From the NCBI GenBank assembly GCA_963799245.1, contig CAWCWN010000004.1, forward strand, positions 496,001 through 560,000: a DNA stretch of 64,000 bases. Direction: 5' to 3'. Origin of the DNA: CAWCWN01 sp963799245. GTDB taxonomy: Bacteria; Chloroflexota; Ktedonobacteria; Ktedonobacterales; Ktedonobacteraceae. Within the stretch, counting starts at the first letter, position 1. Each line of letters opens with the position of its first letter. Under the pieces are notes generated by a model. That model was not told the origin of the DNA. It saw only the letters and a list, made by a program, of their open reading frames with translations, and did no database searches. Below, piece by piece: positions 26,359 through 34,625 of the stretch. The position numbers and the translations under genes were made by a program.

Positions 26359-27329
26359 ATGAAAATGTTTCAGGGAGAGAATAATTACTATAGACCTTAT
26401 TCACCAGAGGCTCAATACTCTGCGCCCGCACCAGTAGGGGTTTTAGATCAGCGACCGGCCGCACCTGGCTGGCCGGAGCAGGGCGTCTCCGACGCCTCCA
26501 GGCCGCCCAGATTCCCCACGGGGCCACTGGCACCGCCGACACCTCCACAGAAACCTCGCAAGCGCTCTGGACGTGCGGGAGCGATCTTGCTCCTGGCGCT
26601 GATGCTCGTCATCATCTTTGGTGTAGGACTATTCGCCGGCTGGCAGTTCGCGGGCAATAGCGGTGGTACGAGCGCCAGCACAAGTACGGCAACAACATCA
26701 TCCAGCGCAGTGCAGCCTACTACGCAACAAGAGGTCGCGATCGCGAAGGTTGAGCCCTCCGTCGTAGAGCTCAATGTGACGACGGCCCAGGGGCAGCAGA
26801 TCGGCTCAGGGGTCATTATTGATGCGCGTGGTGACATCGTGACCAATAATCATGTGATCAGTGGCGCGCAGACCATCGCTGCCGTTCTGAATAATGGAGC
26901 CACGGAGACCGCGCAGCTGATTGGCAACGATCCAGCCGCCGACCTGGCCGTCGTGCGCATCGCGCCTTTCGCGCATATGACGGTGGCCCAGCTCGGAGAC
27001 TCATCCAGGCTCGTTGTGGGTCAGGAGGTCCTGGCCATCGGCAACCCACTCGGGATTACTGAGACGGCGACCAGGGGCATTGTGAGTGCCTTAAATCGCA
27101 GCGTGACGGAGTCAAACGGCACAACCATCTCCAACGCCATACAGACGGACGCCTCGATTAACCCGGGCAATAGCGGCGGCGCCCTGATCAATTTGCAAGG
27201 ACAGCTCATCGGCATCCCAACCTTGACGGCGGTCAATACAAATCCAACACACCCGCCAACGGCGTCGGTTTCGCGATACCCGCCAATCTCGTCGTGACAG
27301 CCGTGCACCAGATAATCCAGCAGAGCTAG
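26359..27329 (+). CDS. Membrane-anchored trypsin-like serine protease (HtrA/DegP type) without PDZ; apparent frameshift near the end
   Basis: A cytoplasmic Pro-rich N-terminus and one helix (ILLLALMLVIIFGVGLFAG) lead to a periplasm-type protease domain. The triad is His in VTNNHVISGA, Asp in DPAADLAVVRI and Ser in NPGNSGGALINLQGQ. The first frame stops at 27297 with a nonsense tail. Shifting frame at ~27238-27250 restores TPANGVGFAIPANLVVTAVH and stop 27327-27329. Even so the protein ends right after the protease domain, where HtrA proteins normally have a PDZ domain. AAAGGG precedes the ATG. The protease core is complete in the first frame. Confidence 0.87.
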
Positions 27330-27733
27330 GCCCGCGATTGTTGTGGCGGGCTGGGAATACGCGGGCATCCCTCTCGGGAGAGGGGCAGCCCACACGCCAG
27401 GGCTAAGGCCGGCCAGTCCTGCAGCCAGTCGTGCAGGTCCTTTACGAGAGCCGCCACAGCGTTCGCAACAGAGCCAGGAGCAATAAACGACTCGTCGCTA
27501 CAGGTCCGCGGAGCGCCTGCGGGATCGAGCCTCGCAAGGGGGGCGGACAGCGCCAACGGGCTAGACGCACTGCGAGACGACAGATGGTCAGCAAATGCAA
27601 GCTACGAACCACGGTCAGGGCATCGATATGCAGGGCCTTCTTGCTACGTGCCTGCGCTCGGTGGTAAGGTGGGGCGGGCAAGGGAGGACGCGCAGCTTCC
27701 CAACGCTCTCCCTCATCCCGGCGGCCGCCCGGG
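27330..27733. other. Intergenic region between convergent htrA-like and osmC genes
   Basis: About 400 bp, G+C-rich. A short hairpin CCCTCT/AGAGGG (27369-27384) may end the protease transcript. Small open frames on both strands lack ribosome sites and recognisable domains. Confidence 0.35.
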
Positions 27734-28165
27734 TTAATTGCTCAGGGTCGCTTTTAAGTTGATGGGAGTCGACGCGAGCGCCTTGGACACGGGGCAATTG
27801 ACCTTGGCCTCCCGAGCTATACGCTGGAATGTCTGCTCATCAAGCCCTGGTACGACGGCCTCGGTTTCGAGGTCAATGGGTTTGATCTCAAAGCCGCCTT
27901 CAATAGGGTGGAAATTCACGCGCGCGCTTGTGTGGACGCGCGTCGGCGCGAAGCCGGCGGCCGCGAGACTCGCCGCCAGGGCCATAGAGTAGCAGGCTGC
28001 ATGAGCGGCTCCGATCAGCTCTTCGGGATTTGTGCCATTGGCACCATCGCCCATACGTGAACGAAATGAATAGTTTCCCTCAAATAAGCCACTACCCAGG
28101 CGTACATGGCCCTGACCCTGTTGAAGGTTGCCCTGCCATCCGGCATCTGCTGTGCGAACTGCCAT
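27734..28165 (-). CDS. osmC: OsmC-type peroxiredoxin
   Basis: 143 aa from the ATG at 28165, which follows AAAAAAGGAGTAAATTT; the in-frame extension to 28318 has no such site. It has the OsmC hallmarks: NPEELIGAAHAACYSMALA with the peroxidatic Cys and VNCPVSKAL with the second Cys. A DLETEAVVPGLDEQTFQRIA segment lies between. The family reduces organic hydroperoxides in the cytoplasm using thiols. Length and both Cys match OsmC rather than Ohr. It is a single gene. Confidence 0.93.
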   Translation of the reverse strand: MAVRTADAGWQGNLQQGQGHVRLGSGLFEGNYSFRSRMGDGANGTNPEELIGAAHAACYSMALAASLAAAGFAPTRVHTSARVNFHPIEGGFEIKPIDLETEAVVPGLDEQTFQRIAREAKVNCPVSKALASTPINLKATLSN

Positions 28166-28289
28166 AAATTTACTCCTTTTTTCAGCACAATAGTAATTCT
28201 CGATACCCGCTCCCCCAATGGGGCTGTTTTCATTATACCTGCCGCAATCCCACTTCGTCAGTTTCGCCTTCCCACATGGCGCCGTAAAG

Positions 28290-28455
28290 CCCCTGCTTTC
28301 AAGCCGATTCTTACCCACATCTTTTAGGGGAGGCTTGATAAGCCGATCTCCATAGATGAGTTCTTGAAACGGTCAACGATGGCATCAAGCCTCCGAGGCC
28401 ATTTCACAAAAACGAATTGTAAAATGTGGGTAAAAGACAGGCTTTCAAGCAGGGG
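28290..28455. repeat. Imperfect inverted repeat upstream of tnpB
   Basis: Left arm 28290-28320 (CCCCTGCTTTCAAGCC...TTACCCACAT) pairs with right arm 28424-28455 (ATGTGGGTAAAAGAC...GCTTTCAAGCAGGGGG) over ~32 bp with a few mismatches. Inside, AGGCTTGAT (28331-28339) pairs with ATCAAGCCT (28384-28392). The right arm contains TGTGGGTAAAA, also found at 14504-14514, so the arms may be two inverted left ends of the TnpB element. Confidence 0.55.
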
Positions 28456-28505
28456 GATATCAGGCGCGTTCCTTGTTTGGCGCAGGGGTGTGAGCGGTCT
28501 CCCGC

Positions 28506-28534
28506 TTGACCCTTTGCTGTGTTTGTGCTACAAT
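28506..28534 (+). promoter_or_regulatory. Near-consensus promoter of tnpB
   Basis: TTGACC (28506-28511), a 17-nt spacer and TACAAT (28529-28534). The ATG is at 28541, only 6 nt after the -10, so the transcript should be leaderless or nearly so. Confidence 0.72.
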
Positions 28535-28540
28535 GACAAT

Positions 28541-29659
28541 ATGCGTAAAATGTTTCAGTACAGGATTTTTCCAACGAAGAAACAAGTCACCAGGCTCAAC
28601 GAGACACTTGAAGAGTGCCGTTGGCTGTATAATCACCTGCTTGAAAAACGCAAGTCCACCTATGAGCAGCCTGGCAACGGCCTGTCTCTCTATCAGCAAC
28701 AAGCTACTTTTCCGATACTGAAGCAAGAACGCCCTTCTCTTGATACGGTTCACTCGCAAGTTCTTCAAAATGTGGCTGTGCGTATCGACCTCGCATTTAA
28801 AGCCTTCTTCCGACGCTGTAAAGCAGGAGAGAAGCCGGGCTTTCCCCGTTTCCGGGGTGCTCACCGCTACGACTCGTTCACGTTCCCGCAATCTGGCTTC
28901 AGCATCACCCATGATGAGCGGGTATGCCTCTCCAAGATAGGTAGTGTGAAAATGGCCTATCATCGGCCCGTCAGAGGGAAGCTGAAGACATGCACTATTC
29001 GCCGCTCCTCTACTGGCAAGTGGTATGTCTCCTTCTCTTGCGAGGTTGAACCGGAGCGCCTGCCAGCGTGTGCTGAACCAGTTGGTATTGATATAGGTCT
29101 CAAGACATTTGCCTCTCTGTCTGATGGGAGCGAGATTGAGAACCCGCGCTTTTTCCGTAAGGAAGAAAAGGCTCTTGCCCGTGTTCAACGGAAGCAGAGC
29201 AAACTTGCCAAAGGGACGCCTGAGAGACGGAAACACCGTAAGGCTGTAGCCCGTGTGCATGAACGTATTGCCTTCCGACGAGACAACTTCACTCATCAGG
29301 AAAGCCGTCGTATTGTTGACCGTTTCGGTGTCATCTGCGTGGAAGACTTGCAGGTGAACCGCATGATCCATAACCATTGTCTGGCTAAGAGTATTGCAGA
29401 TGCCTCGTGGTCGGAGTTCTTCAGTAAATTGTCCTGCAAAGCGGAAGAAGCTGGCAGGAAGTACATTGCTGTCGCCCCCGCCTATACCTCGCAAGATTGC
29501 AGCAGGTGCCACCATCGACAATACATGCCCCTTAGCGAGCGTGTCTATCACTGTCCTTGCTGCCTCCTTTCGATTGATCGTGATCTGAATGCCGCACGAA
29601 ACATTTGTGCTGTGGGACTACACAGCCTGGGCTTGTCCCTAGAAGCCCCTTGGCTTTAG
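28541..29659 (+). CDS. tnpB: TnpB RNA-guided endonuclease of an IS605-type element
   Basis: 372 aa starting MRKMFQYRIFPTKKQ, the normal TnpB start; the frame is open to 28364 but that part lies before the promoter. The RuvC-like catalytic acids are all present: Asp in VGIDIGLKTF, Glu in VICVEDLQVNRM, Asp in SIDRDLNAARNI. The zinc finger is CSRC...CPCC. It should therefore be an active guide-RNA-directed nuclease, the ancestor type of Cas12. Its 3' end overlaps the presumed guide-RNA scaffold. No tnpA is present, so movement would need a helper transposase. The gene is convergent with prs, the stops lying 21 bp apart. Confidence 0.95.
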   Translation: MRKMFQYRIFPTKKQVTRLNETLEECRWLYNHLLEKRKSTYEQPGNGLSLYQQQATFPILKQERPSLDTVHSQVLQNVAVRIDLAFKAFFRRCKAGEKPGFPRFRGAHRYDSFTFPQSGFSITHDERVCLSKIGSVKMAYHRPVRGKLKTCTIRRSSTGKWYVSFSCEVEPERLPACAEPVGIDIGLKTFASLSDGSEIENPRFFRKEEKALARVQRKQSKLAKGTPERRKHRKAVARVHERIAFRRDNFTHQESRRIVDRFGVICVEDLQVNRMIHNHCLAKSIADASWSEFFSKLSCKAEEAGRKYIAVAPAYTSQDCSRCHHRQYMPLSERVYHCPCCLLSIDRDLNAARNICAVGLHSLGLSLEAPWL

Positions 29660-29676
29660 CCATGGGGAGTAGTCAC
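29600..29676 (+). ncRNA. Putative TnpB guide RNA (omega RNA) scaffold at element right end
   Basis: The last ~60 bp of tnpB and the right end contain GTGGGAC.ACACA and GGGAC...GTCCC pairing, then the hairpin CCCC-T-TGGCT-TT-AGCCA-T-GGGG. The hairpin is conserved at the two other element ends in this window. In this family the guide RNA covers the right end and its guide lies just outside, which here would begin at ~29677. Confidence 0.5.
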
Positions 29677-29680
29677 TCAG

Positions 29681-30697
29681 TCAGACGGGGAACTCTTCCT
29701 GGCCGCTGCGGAAGAGAGCGCTGATCGAACGGCCCTCATGCAGGCGTAAGATAGCCTCGGCCAATAGATGTGCGACAGAGATAACCACCGTCTTATGCGC
29801 CAGCGGCGACTTGCGTAGAGGGATTGTGTCGGTGATGACGATCTGCGTAATCTCAGGAATGGCCAAAAATTGTTCCGCCGGGGGGCTGAACGCGCCATGC
29901 ATTGCGACAACCGTCATGTCCGGCAGCGCTCCGACGTCGAGGAGGGCCTTAGCGCAGGTAGAGATTGTGCCGCCCGTCGCGATGATATCGTCAACTATGA
30001 TCGGGCGTTTCTCCTCTACCGAGCCAACGATTGAACCAACCTCAACTCCCTCTCCACGCTCGCCGCTGCGCCTTTTATGCATCACTACCAGCGGCAAATT
30101 CAGCAGGTTGGCGTACTTCTCCGAAACTTTTACCCGTCCCGTGTCCGGTGTAACCAGTACAGCATTGCGTAAATCGATATGTGTACGTAGGTGATCGGCG
30201 AGCAGCGGAATAGCCGTCAGGTGGATCATTTCGATGTCAAAGAAGCCTTGAATCGCGGGCGAATGCAGATCGATGGTCACCACGCGATTCGCTCCCGCCG
30301 TTGTCAGCAAGTTGGCCACCAGTTTCGCCGTAATCGGCTCGCGACCAGAAGACTTCTTCTCCTGGCGCGCATATCCATAGTAGGGAAGTATCGCGGTGAT
30401 GTGCCTGGCGGAGGCGCGCCGGAACGCATCGATCATAATCAGTAGTTCCATGAGGTGATCGTTTACCGGGTAACAGGTGGATTGGACAATGTAGATATCT
30501 CGTCCTCGCACGCTTTCCTGTATACGGACATGACTTTCCCCATCGGCGAAATGATCGAGGTCGCGTCTCCCCAGCGGGCGCTTCAGCAGCTCAGCTACAT
30601 GCTTCGCCAGCCCCGGCGTGGCGGTACCACAGTAGATATCAAGGTCAGGGATCTCGTCTTCCTTCAGCTTCAGTCGAACTTCTGGTATTTCTGCCAT
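29681..30697 (-). CDS. prs: Ribose-phosphate pyrophosphokinase (PRPP synthetase)
   Basis: 338 aa from the ATG at 30697, preceded by AGGATGGGG 6 nt upstream. A longer in-frame reading to 30877 runs through a Cys-rich microsatellite translation and is rejected. Motifs are DHFADGESHVRIQESVRG, PYYGYARQEKKSSGREP (ATP loop), TIDLHSPAIQGFF, LVTPDTGRVKVSEKYA and the PRPP loop IIVDDIIATGGTIS. It makes PRPP from ribose-5-phosphate and ATP for nucleotide, His and Trp synthesis. The sequence is a divergent class I-like form, with TPDTGR where VSPDxGG is common. Confidence 0.93.
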   Translation of the reverse strand: MAEIPEVRLKLKEDEIPDLDIYCGTATPGLAKHVAELLKRPLGRRDLDHFADGESHVRIQESVRGRDIYIVQSTCYPVNDHLMELLIMIDAFRRASARHITAILPYYGYARQEKKSSGREPITAKLVANLLTTAGANRVVTIDLHSPAIQGFFDIEMIHLTAIPLLADHLRTHIDLRNAVLVTPDTGRVKVSEKYANLLNLPLVVMHKRRSGERGEGVEVGSIVGSVEEKRPIIVDDIIATGGTISTCAKALLDVGALPDMTVVAMHGAFSPPAEQFLAIPEITQIVITDTIPLRKSPLAHKTVVISVAHLLAEAILRLHEGRSISALFRSGQEEFPV

Positions 30698-30780
30698 AAT
30701 TGGCCCCATCCTAGCGGCATATTTTTCTACAGCGCCGCTACTTCTCTCCATTACACGCCCGGGCAGGGTGGGCGCTGTGC

Positions 30781-30852
30781 GTAGGTAGGTAGGTAGACAG
30801 ATAGACGGACAGATAGATAGACGGACACACAGACAGACAGACAGACAGACAC
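30781..30852. repeat. Tetranucleotide microsatellite upstream of prs
   Basis: About 70 bp of GTAG, then mixed ATAG/ACGG/ACAG, then ACAG units, including (GTAG)4 at the left end and roughly six ACAG units at the right end. It lies 84-155 bp upstream of the prs start, in the likely promoter or leader. Long 4-bp repeats are rare in bacteria. Confidence 0.85.
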
Positions 30853-31055
30853 ATAAACCATATTCTATCATCTTCATAGCATGGGGACAAAGGTATAACG
30901 ACCTGCAATAGCTTTAGTAGCGCAGTGAGAAGATTACATATTGTTTGCAAATATGTTATGCTCATGAAGGTGTATACCTAAAAATGCGCCTCACTCTATC
31001 TCGATAGCTGCAGGTGAATTCTACATGTTTTAGTTATGTATAAGGAGAAGCGGCA

Positions 31056-31802
31056 ATGAGTAAGAGGCTAGATGGTCAAACGGCGATTGTCACCGGAGCG
31101 GGAAGAGGCATTGGCTACGCCATAGCTCGAGAATTAGCTGCGACGGGGGCCAACATCGTGGTAAACTATGTCACGAGCTCCGATGCTGCTAAGGCGCTGG
31201 CGCGCGAGATCGAGGAGCTCGGGCCGCAGGCTCTGGTCGTGAAGGCGGATGTCACCGATTACGAGCAGGTGGCTGAGATGATCAAGCAGACGATCCAGCG
31301 CTTCGGGCAGATCGATATTCTCGTCAACAACGCCGGCATCACACGCGACAAGACCCTCAAAAACATGACCCAGGAGGACTGGGGCGAGGTGCTGCACGTT
31401 AACCTCGACAGTCTTTTTAACTGTACCAAACAGGTCCTCCCCTTTATGTTAGAGCGCAAGAAAGGCAAGATCGTCAATATCAGCTCGTTTGTCGCCCAGG
31501 GCGGCAATGTGGGCCAGGCGAACTATGCCACAACCAAGGCGGGCATCATCGGCTTTACAAAATCGGTCGCGCTTGAAGTCTCGCGCCACGGCATTACCGT
31601 CAATGCCGTCTGTCCCGGCTTCACCGAAACCGACATGCTGGCGGCAGTGCCGGATAACGTACGTGAGCGCATCCTCAGTAAGATACCTATGGGCCGCTTC
31701 GGTCAGCCCGAAGAGATCGCTACCTGCGTGCGCTATATCGTCTCGGAGGCAGACTACATGACGGCTCAGGCGATCAGCATCAATGGTGGGGTCTACACCT
31801 AG
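31056..31802 (+). CDS. fabG: SDR-family 3-oxoacyl-ACP / acetoacetyl-CoA reductase
   Basis: 248 aa, a complete short-chain dehydrogenase. The NADP-binding loop is VTGAGRGIGYAIA, the structural motif is LVNNAGITRD, and the catalytic triad is in NISSF...ANYATTKAG (Ser, Tyr, Lys). The C-terminal CPGFTETDML and NGGVYT are typical of FabG/PhaB. It reduces 3-oxoacyl thioesters with NADPH. The gene stands alone with no ACP or phaC nearby, so FabG and PhaB cannot be separated. AAGGAG lies 8 nt before the ATG, and a strong hairpin follows at 31864. Confidence 0.9.
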   Translation: MSKRLDGQTAIVTGAGRGIGYAIARELAATGANIVVNYVTSSDAAKALAREIEELGPQALVVKADVTDYEQVAEMIKQTIQRFGQIDILVNNAGITRDKTLKNMTQEDWGEVLHVNLDSLFNCTKQVLPFMLERKKGKIVNISSFVAQGGNVGQANYATTKAGIIGFTKSVALEVSRHGITVNAVCPGFTETDMLAAVPDNVRERILSKIPMGRFGQPEEIATCVRYIVSEADYMTAQAISINGGVYT

Positions 31803-31863
31803 CCTGGCCAATGCGCATCTGATACTGCGCCGGGCCCGGCGCAGCCATGCACAGAACAACAGT

Positions 31864-31909
31864 GCTGAGGGGGAGAACATGGGCCGGGCCACCTGGACTC
31901 CCCCTCAGC
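31864..31909. terminator. Hairpin between convergent SDR and TetR genes
   Basis: GCTGAGGGGG (31864-31873) pairs perfectly with CCCCCTCAGC (31900-31909). GCAGCTTTTCT follows on the plus strand. It lies between two convergent stops. Confidence 0.65.
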
Positions 31910-31921
31910 GCAGCTTTTCTG

Positions 31922-32623
31922 CTAGCGAGGCGCCTCGTCGGCGCTTGCCGTCTTCACGCCGTCGATGTAGATGCGCCGCAGCCCCTGCAAGATACGTTCC
32001 GGCGAGTAACCGCGCTCCTGGCGCTGGAAACGATAGCACATAGGATGGAGGGTGGCCAGGATGGCATCAGCCGTATAAGAGACATCCAGCGCAGCCAGCT
32101 CACCCCGCTGTACGGCTTGCGCGAGCAGCCCCTCGAATAGCGTGTGCAGCCAGAGATAAAAAGGCAGCCGCTGCAGCGGTAAATGGCGAGCAGAGGTCTC
32201 ACAGAGAGCATCGCGCATATGCGTCGAGGCCACAGGCTCTAACAGCGCGCCCTGTTCTTCAAGAAACGCGACGGCGCGCACCAGCACAGCCTCTAACTGC
32301 GCGAGGACAGGCGCCGTCTGAGCAGGAGTAAATAGCGCTGTAATCTCCTCCACGAAATGTTCATGGCGCTCGCGCAGCAGGTCCGCGCAGAGCTCGCCTT
32401 TATGGGCGTAACGCCGATACAGCGTCCCCTGCCCGATCTCGGCAGCCACAGCAATCTGATGCATACTGACGGCATCAACCCCCTGCTCGGCAAAGAGGCG
32501 CCGCGCGACCTCCAGGATGCGCTGGCGATGCTCCGCCGCGTCCCGCCGCTCAGGTCGCGCGCGCGGCACAAAAAACTTCGGCAGGCCACCAGGCCAGGGG
32601 AAATGGCACGTTTCTTCGGCCAC
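31922..32623 (-). CDS. TetR-family regulator of the adjacent ABC exporter
   Basis: 233 aa from GTG 32623, which has GAGGTGAG just upstream; an in-frame ATG at 32701 lies beyond both operators and is unlikely. The TetR helix-turn-helix is RQRILEVARRLFAEQGVDAV, then SMHQIAVAAEIGQGTLYRRY and HKGELCADLLRER. The C-terminal ligand-binding region has little recognisable identity. It is divergent from drrAB-like genes with two GGACAATTGTCC palindromes between them, so it most likely represses both promoters until an exported compound binds. Confidence 0.9.
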   Translation of the reverse strand: MAEETCHFPWPGGLPKFFVPRARPERRDAAEHRQRILEVARRLFAEQGVDAVSMHQIAVAAEIGQGTLYRRYAHKGELCADLLRERHEHFVEEITALFTPAQTAPVLAQLEAVLVRAVAFLEEQGALLEPVASTHMRDALCETSARHLPLQRLPFYLWLHTLFEGLLAQAVQRGELAALDVSYTADAILATLHPMCYRFQRQERGYSPERILQGLRRIYIDGVKTASADEAPR

Positions 32624-32635
32624 TGCTCTCACCTC

Positions 32636-32685
32636 TTGACAACTGGACAATTGTCCGCTACAATACAACATATGGACAATTGTCC
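32636..32685 (+). promoter_or_regulatory. Consensus promoter with twin palindromic TetR operators
   Basis: TTGACA (32636-32641), 17 nt, TACAAT (32659-32664) reads toward the ABC genes. The perfect 12-bp palindrome GGACAATTGTCC occurs at 32645-32656, inside the spacer, and at 32674-32685, just downstream of the -10. Centres are 29 bp apart. Confidence 0.85.
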
Positions 32686-32805
32686 GTAAAAAGTGTAACA
32701 TACCATGGCTTAGCGGTCAATACCACTCGCAACAGCTTTACTTTCGTTCCGCTGGCAGCCACCCGGGTCCTGCCGGCGGCATCATTGTGTATAAGGAAGT
32801 GTACA

Positions 32806-33810
32806 ATGACGAACAAAGCGGCCATTCTGGCCGAAGGTCTCCATAAACATTACGGGAAGACGCACGCCCTGGCAGGGCTCGACCTGGCGGCCGAGGAGGG
32901 CAGCGTGCTCGGCGTTCTCGGTCCGAACGGCGCCGGCAAGACAACGGCTGTGCGCATCTTGACCACCCTGATCCGCCCCGACGCGGGGCACGCGGAGGTT
33001 GCCGGGCTCGACGTCGTCAAGTCGGCAGACGCGCTGCGCGCGCGTATTGGCCTGGCCGGGCAATACGCGGCCGTCGATGAATACCTCAGCGGCTATGAAA
33101 ACCTGGAGATGGTAGGGCGGCTCTATCACCTGCCAGGCGCTGCCGCACGCCAGCGAGCGAAAGAGCTACTCGAACGCTTTGACCTAGTCGAAGCATCCAG
33201 GCGCATCGTCAAGACCTACTCGGGAGGCATGCGCCGCCGTCTCGACCTGGCTGCAAGCCTGGTGATCTCACCCCCGGTCCTCTTCCTAGACGAACCGACC
33301 ACCGGCCTTGATCCTCGCGGCCGCATCGCCATGTGGGAGGTCATCAGCAACCTCGTCAGCGACGGTACGACGGTACTACTTACCACCCAGTACCTCGAGG
33401 AGGCCGACCAGCTTGCCCACCAGATCGCCGTCGTTGATCATGGACGTGTAATCGCCAGGGGCACCTCCGACGAACTGAAAGCCCAGGTGGGCGGTGAGCG
33501 GCTGGAGCTGACAGTCAGACCTGGAGGCAATGTAAATGCGGCGTTACAGGCGCTGCAGCCCTACAGCCAGGGCGAGATCCAGGTCAACGCCGAGCATCGC
33601 CACATCGTCATGCCGGTGACCCAGGGAGCACAACAGCTTGCGGCGGTTGTGCGTGATCTCGACAGCGCACAGATTCCCCTGGATGACCTGGCGCTGCGCC
33701 GGCCAACCCTGGATGACGTCTTCCTTGCACTGACCGGGCGCGCGGCTACCCCAGCTGAACAACCCACGGCCACAGCGGACACTCAGTCACTGGTAAGGAG
33801 TACACGATGA
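32806..33810 (+). CDS. ABC exporter ATPase, daunorubicin-resistance (DrrA) type
   Basis: 334 aa from ATG 32806 with AAGGA upstream; the in-frame extension to 32680 would start inside the operator. Walker A is GPNGAGKTT, signature TYSGGMRRRLDLA, Walker B VLFLDEPTTGLDPRGR, with a switch His replaced by Gln (LLTTQYLEEAD), as is common in DrrA-type ATPases. The C-terminal ~90 residues carry the DrrA-specific extension with RRPTLDDVFLALTGR. It forms a transporter with the permease starting at 33807 (ATGA overlap) and likely exports a lipophilic drug-like compound. Confidence 0.94.
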   Translation: MTNKAAILAEGLHKHYGKTHALAGLDLAAEEGSVLGVLGPNGAGKTTAVRILTTLIRPDAGHAEVAGLDVVKSADALRARIGLAGQYAAVDEYLSGYENLEMVGRLYHLPGAAARQRAKELLERFDLVEASRRIVKTYSGGMRRRLDLAASLVISPPVLFLDEPTTGLDPRGRIAMWEVISNLVSDGTTVLLTTQYLEEADQLAHQIAVVDHGRVIARGTSDELKAQVGGERLELTVRPGGNVNAALQALQPYSQGEIQVNAEHRHIVMPVTQGAQQLAAVVRDLDSAQIPLDDLALRRPTLDDVFLALTGRAATPAEQPTATADTQSLVRSTR

Positions 33811-34625
33811 ACCGCAACCTGCATACAGCGCGAACACTGACGCCATTGGCGCGTCCACGCATCTACTGGACTATCACCGATGCTCTCGTTCTGACGAAGC
33901 GCCAGCTACTGCAGATCCCCCGCATCCCTGAAGAGCTGGTCTTTGCGACGATCCAGCCGATTATGTTCGTCCTGCTCTTCCGCTACGTCTTCGGCGGTGC
34001 CATCCAGGTCAGCGGTACAACGTATGTCAACTACTTGATGGCGGGGATCTTCACCCAGACGGTCATCTTCGGTTCGACCACTACCGGCATCGGCCTGGCC
34101 AATGATCTACAGCGTGGACTGGTCGATCGCTTCCGCTCGCTGCCAATGGCAAAATCAGCCGTCCTCACGGGTCGCACCATCTCCGACCTGGTACGCAATA
34201 CGTTTGTCGTGTTCATTATGTGGATAGTTGGCCTGCTGGTCGGCTTCCGACCAGAGGGCAATGCCTTTTCCTGGCTGGCGGCGGTGGGGCTGCTCCTGCT
34301 CACCAGCTTCGCCTTCTCGTGGATCTCCGCCACAATCGGGTTATCGGTCAGCAGCGTGGAGGCCGCGCAATCGGCAGGTTTTATCTGGCTCTTTCCTTTG
34401 ACCTTCGCCAGCAGCGCCTTCGTGCCAACATCGAATATGCCCCCCTGGCTGAAAGCCTTTGCTAATCACCAGCCGGTCTCCCTGGTCGTCAACGCGGTAC
34501 GCGGTCTGCTGCTTAACCAGCCTGACGCGGCGACCATCTGGCAGGCGCTCGCATGGTGCGCTGGCATCCTCGTGATCTTCATCCCACTGGCGGTGCGGGC
34601 CTATGGGCGCCGCACGCTCCGTTAG
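33807..34625 (+). CDS. ABC-2 type exporter permease, DrrB type
   Basis: 272 aa, six membrane helices in the ABC-2 layout. It starts with a cytoplasmic segment and RIPEELVFATIQPIMFVLLF, then YLMAGIFTQTVIFG, DRFRSLPMAKSAVLTGRTIS and WLKAFANHQPVSLVVNAVRG, all typical of DrrB-like permeases. The start codon overlaps the ATPase stop by four bases, implying translational coupling. The pair would dimerise into the efflux complex. About 150 bp downstream show no gene before the convergent Nudix gene. Confidence 0.93.
   Translation: MNRNLHTARTLTPLARPRIYWTITDALVLTKRQLLQIPRIPEELVFATIQPIMFVLLFRYVFGGAIQVSGTTYVNYLMAGIFTQTVIFGSTTTGIGLANDLQRGLVDRFRSLPMAKSAVLTGRTISDLVRNTFVVFIMWIVGLLVGFRPEGNAFSWLAAVGLLLLTSFAFSWISATIGLSVSSVEAAQSAGFIWLFPLTFASSAFVPTSNMPPWLKAFANHQPVSLVVNAVRGLLLNQPDAATIWQALAWCAGILVIFIPLAVRAYGRRTLR

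Larger units (their letters stand above)
28424..29676 (+). mobile_element. IS605-family tnpB-only element (IS1341 type)
   Basis: It contains one tnpB and no tnpA. The left boundary is set by the TGTGGGTAAAA motif. The right boundary is the conserved block GAAGCCCC-hairpin-GGGGAGTAGTCAC (29642-29676), also present at 14354-14388 and 39456-39489. Exact ends are not proven, since this family makes no target duplication. Confidence 0.65.

Noticed and set aside
27442..27681. 80-codon minus-strand frame between htrA-like and osmC genes
   Set aside because: Arg/Leu-rich reading of G+C-rich DNA without a ribosome site.
28460..29551. 363-codon open frame antisense to tnpB
   Set aside because: A shadow of the tnpB codon pattern; TnpB motifs are unambiguous on the plus strand.
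30781..30852. CRISPR-like array
   Set aside because: Unit length is 4 bp with no spacers; it is a microsatellite.
30698..30877. N-terminal extension of PRPP synthetase through the microsatellite
   Set aside because: It translates simple repeats, lacks a ribosome site and adds 60 residues absent from the family; ATG 30697 has AGGATGGGG in place.
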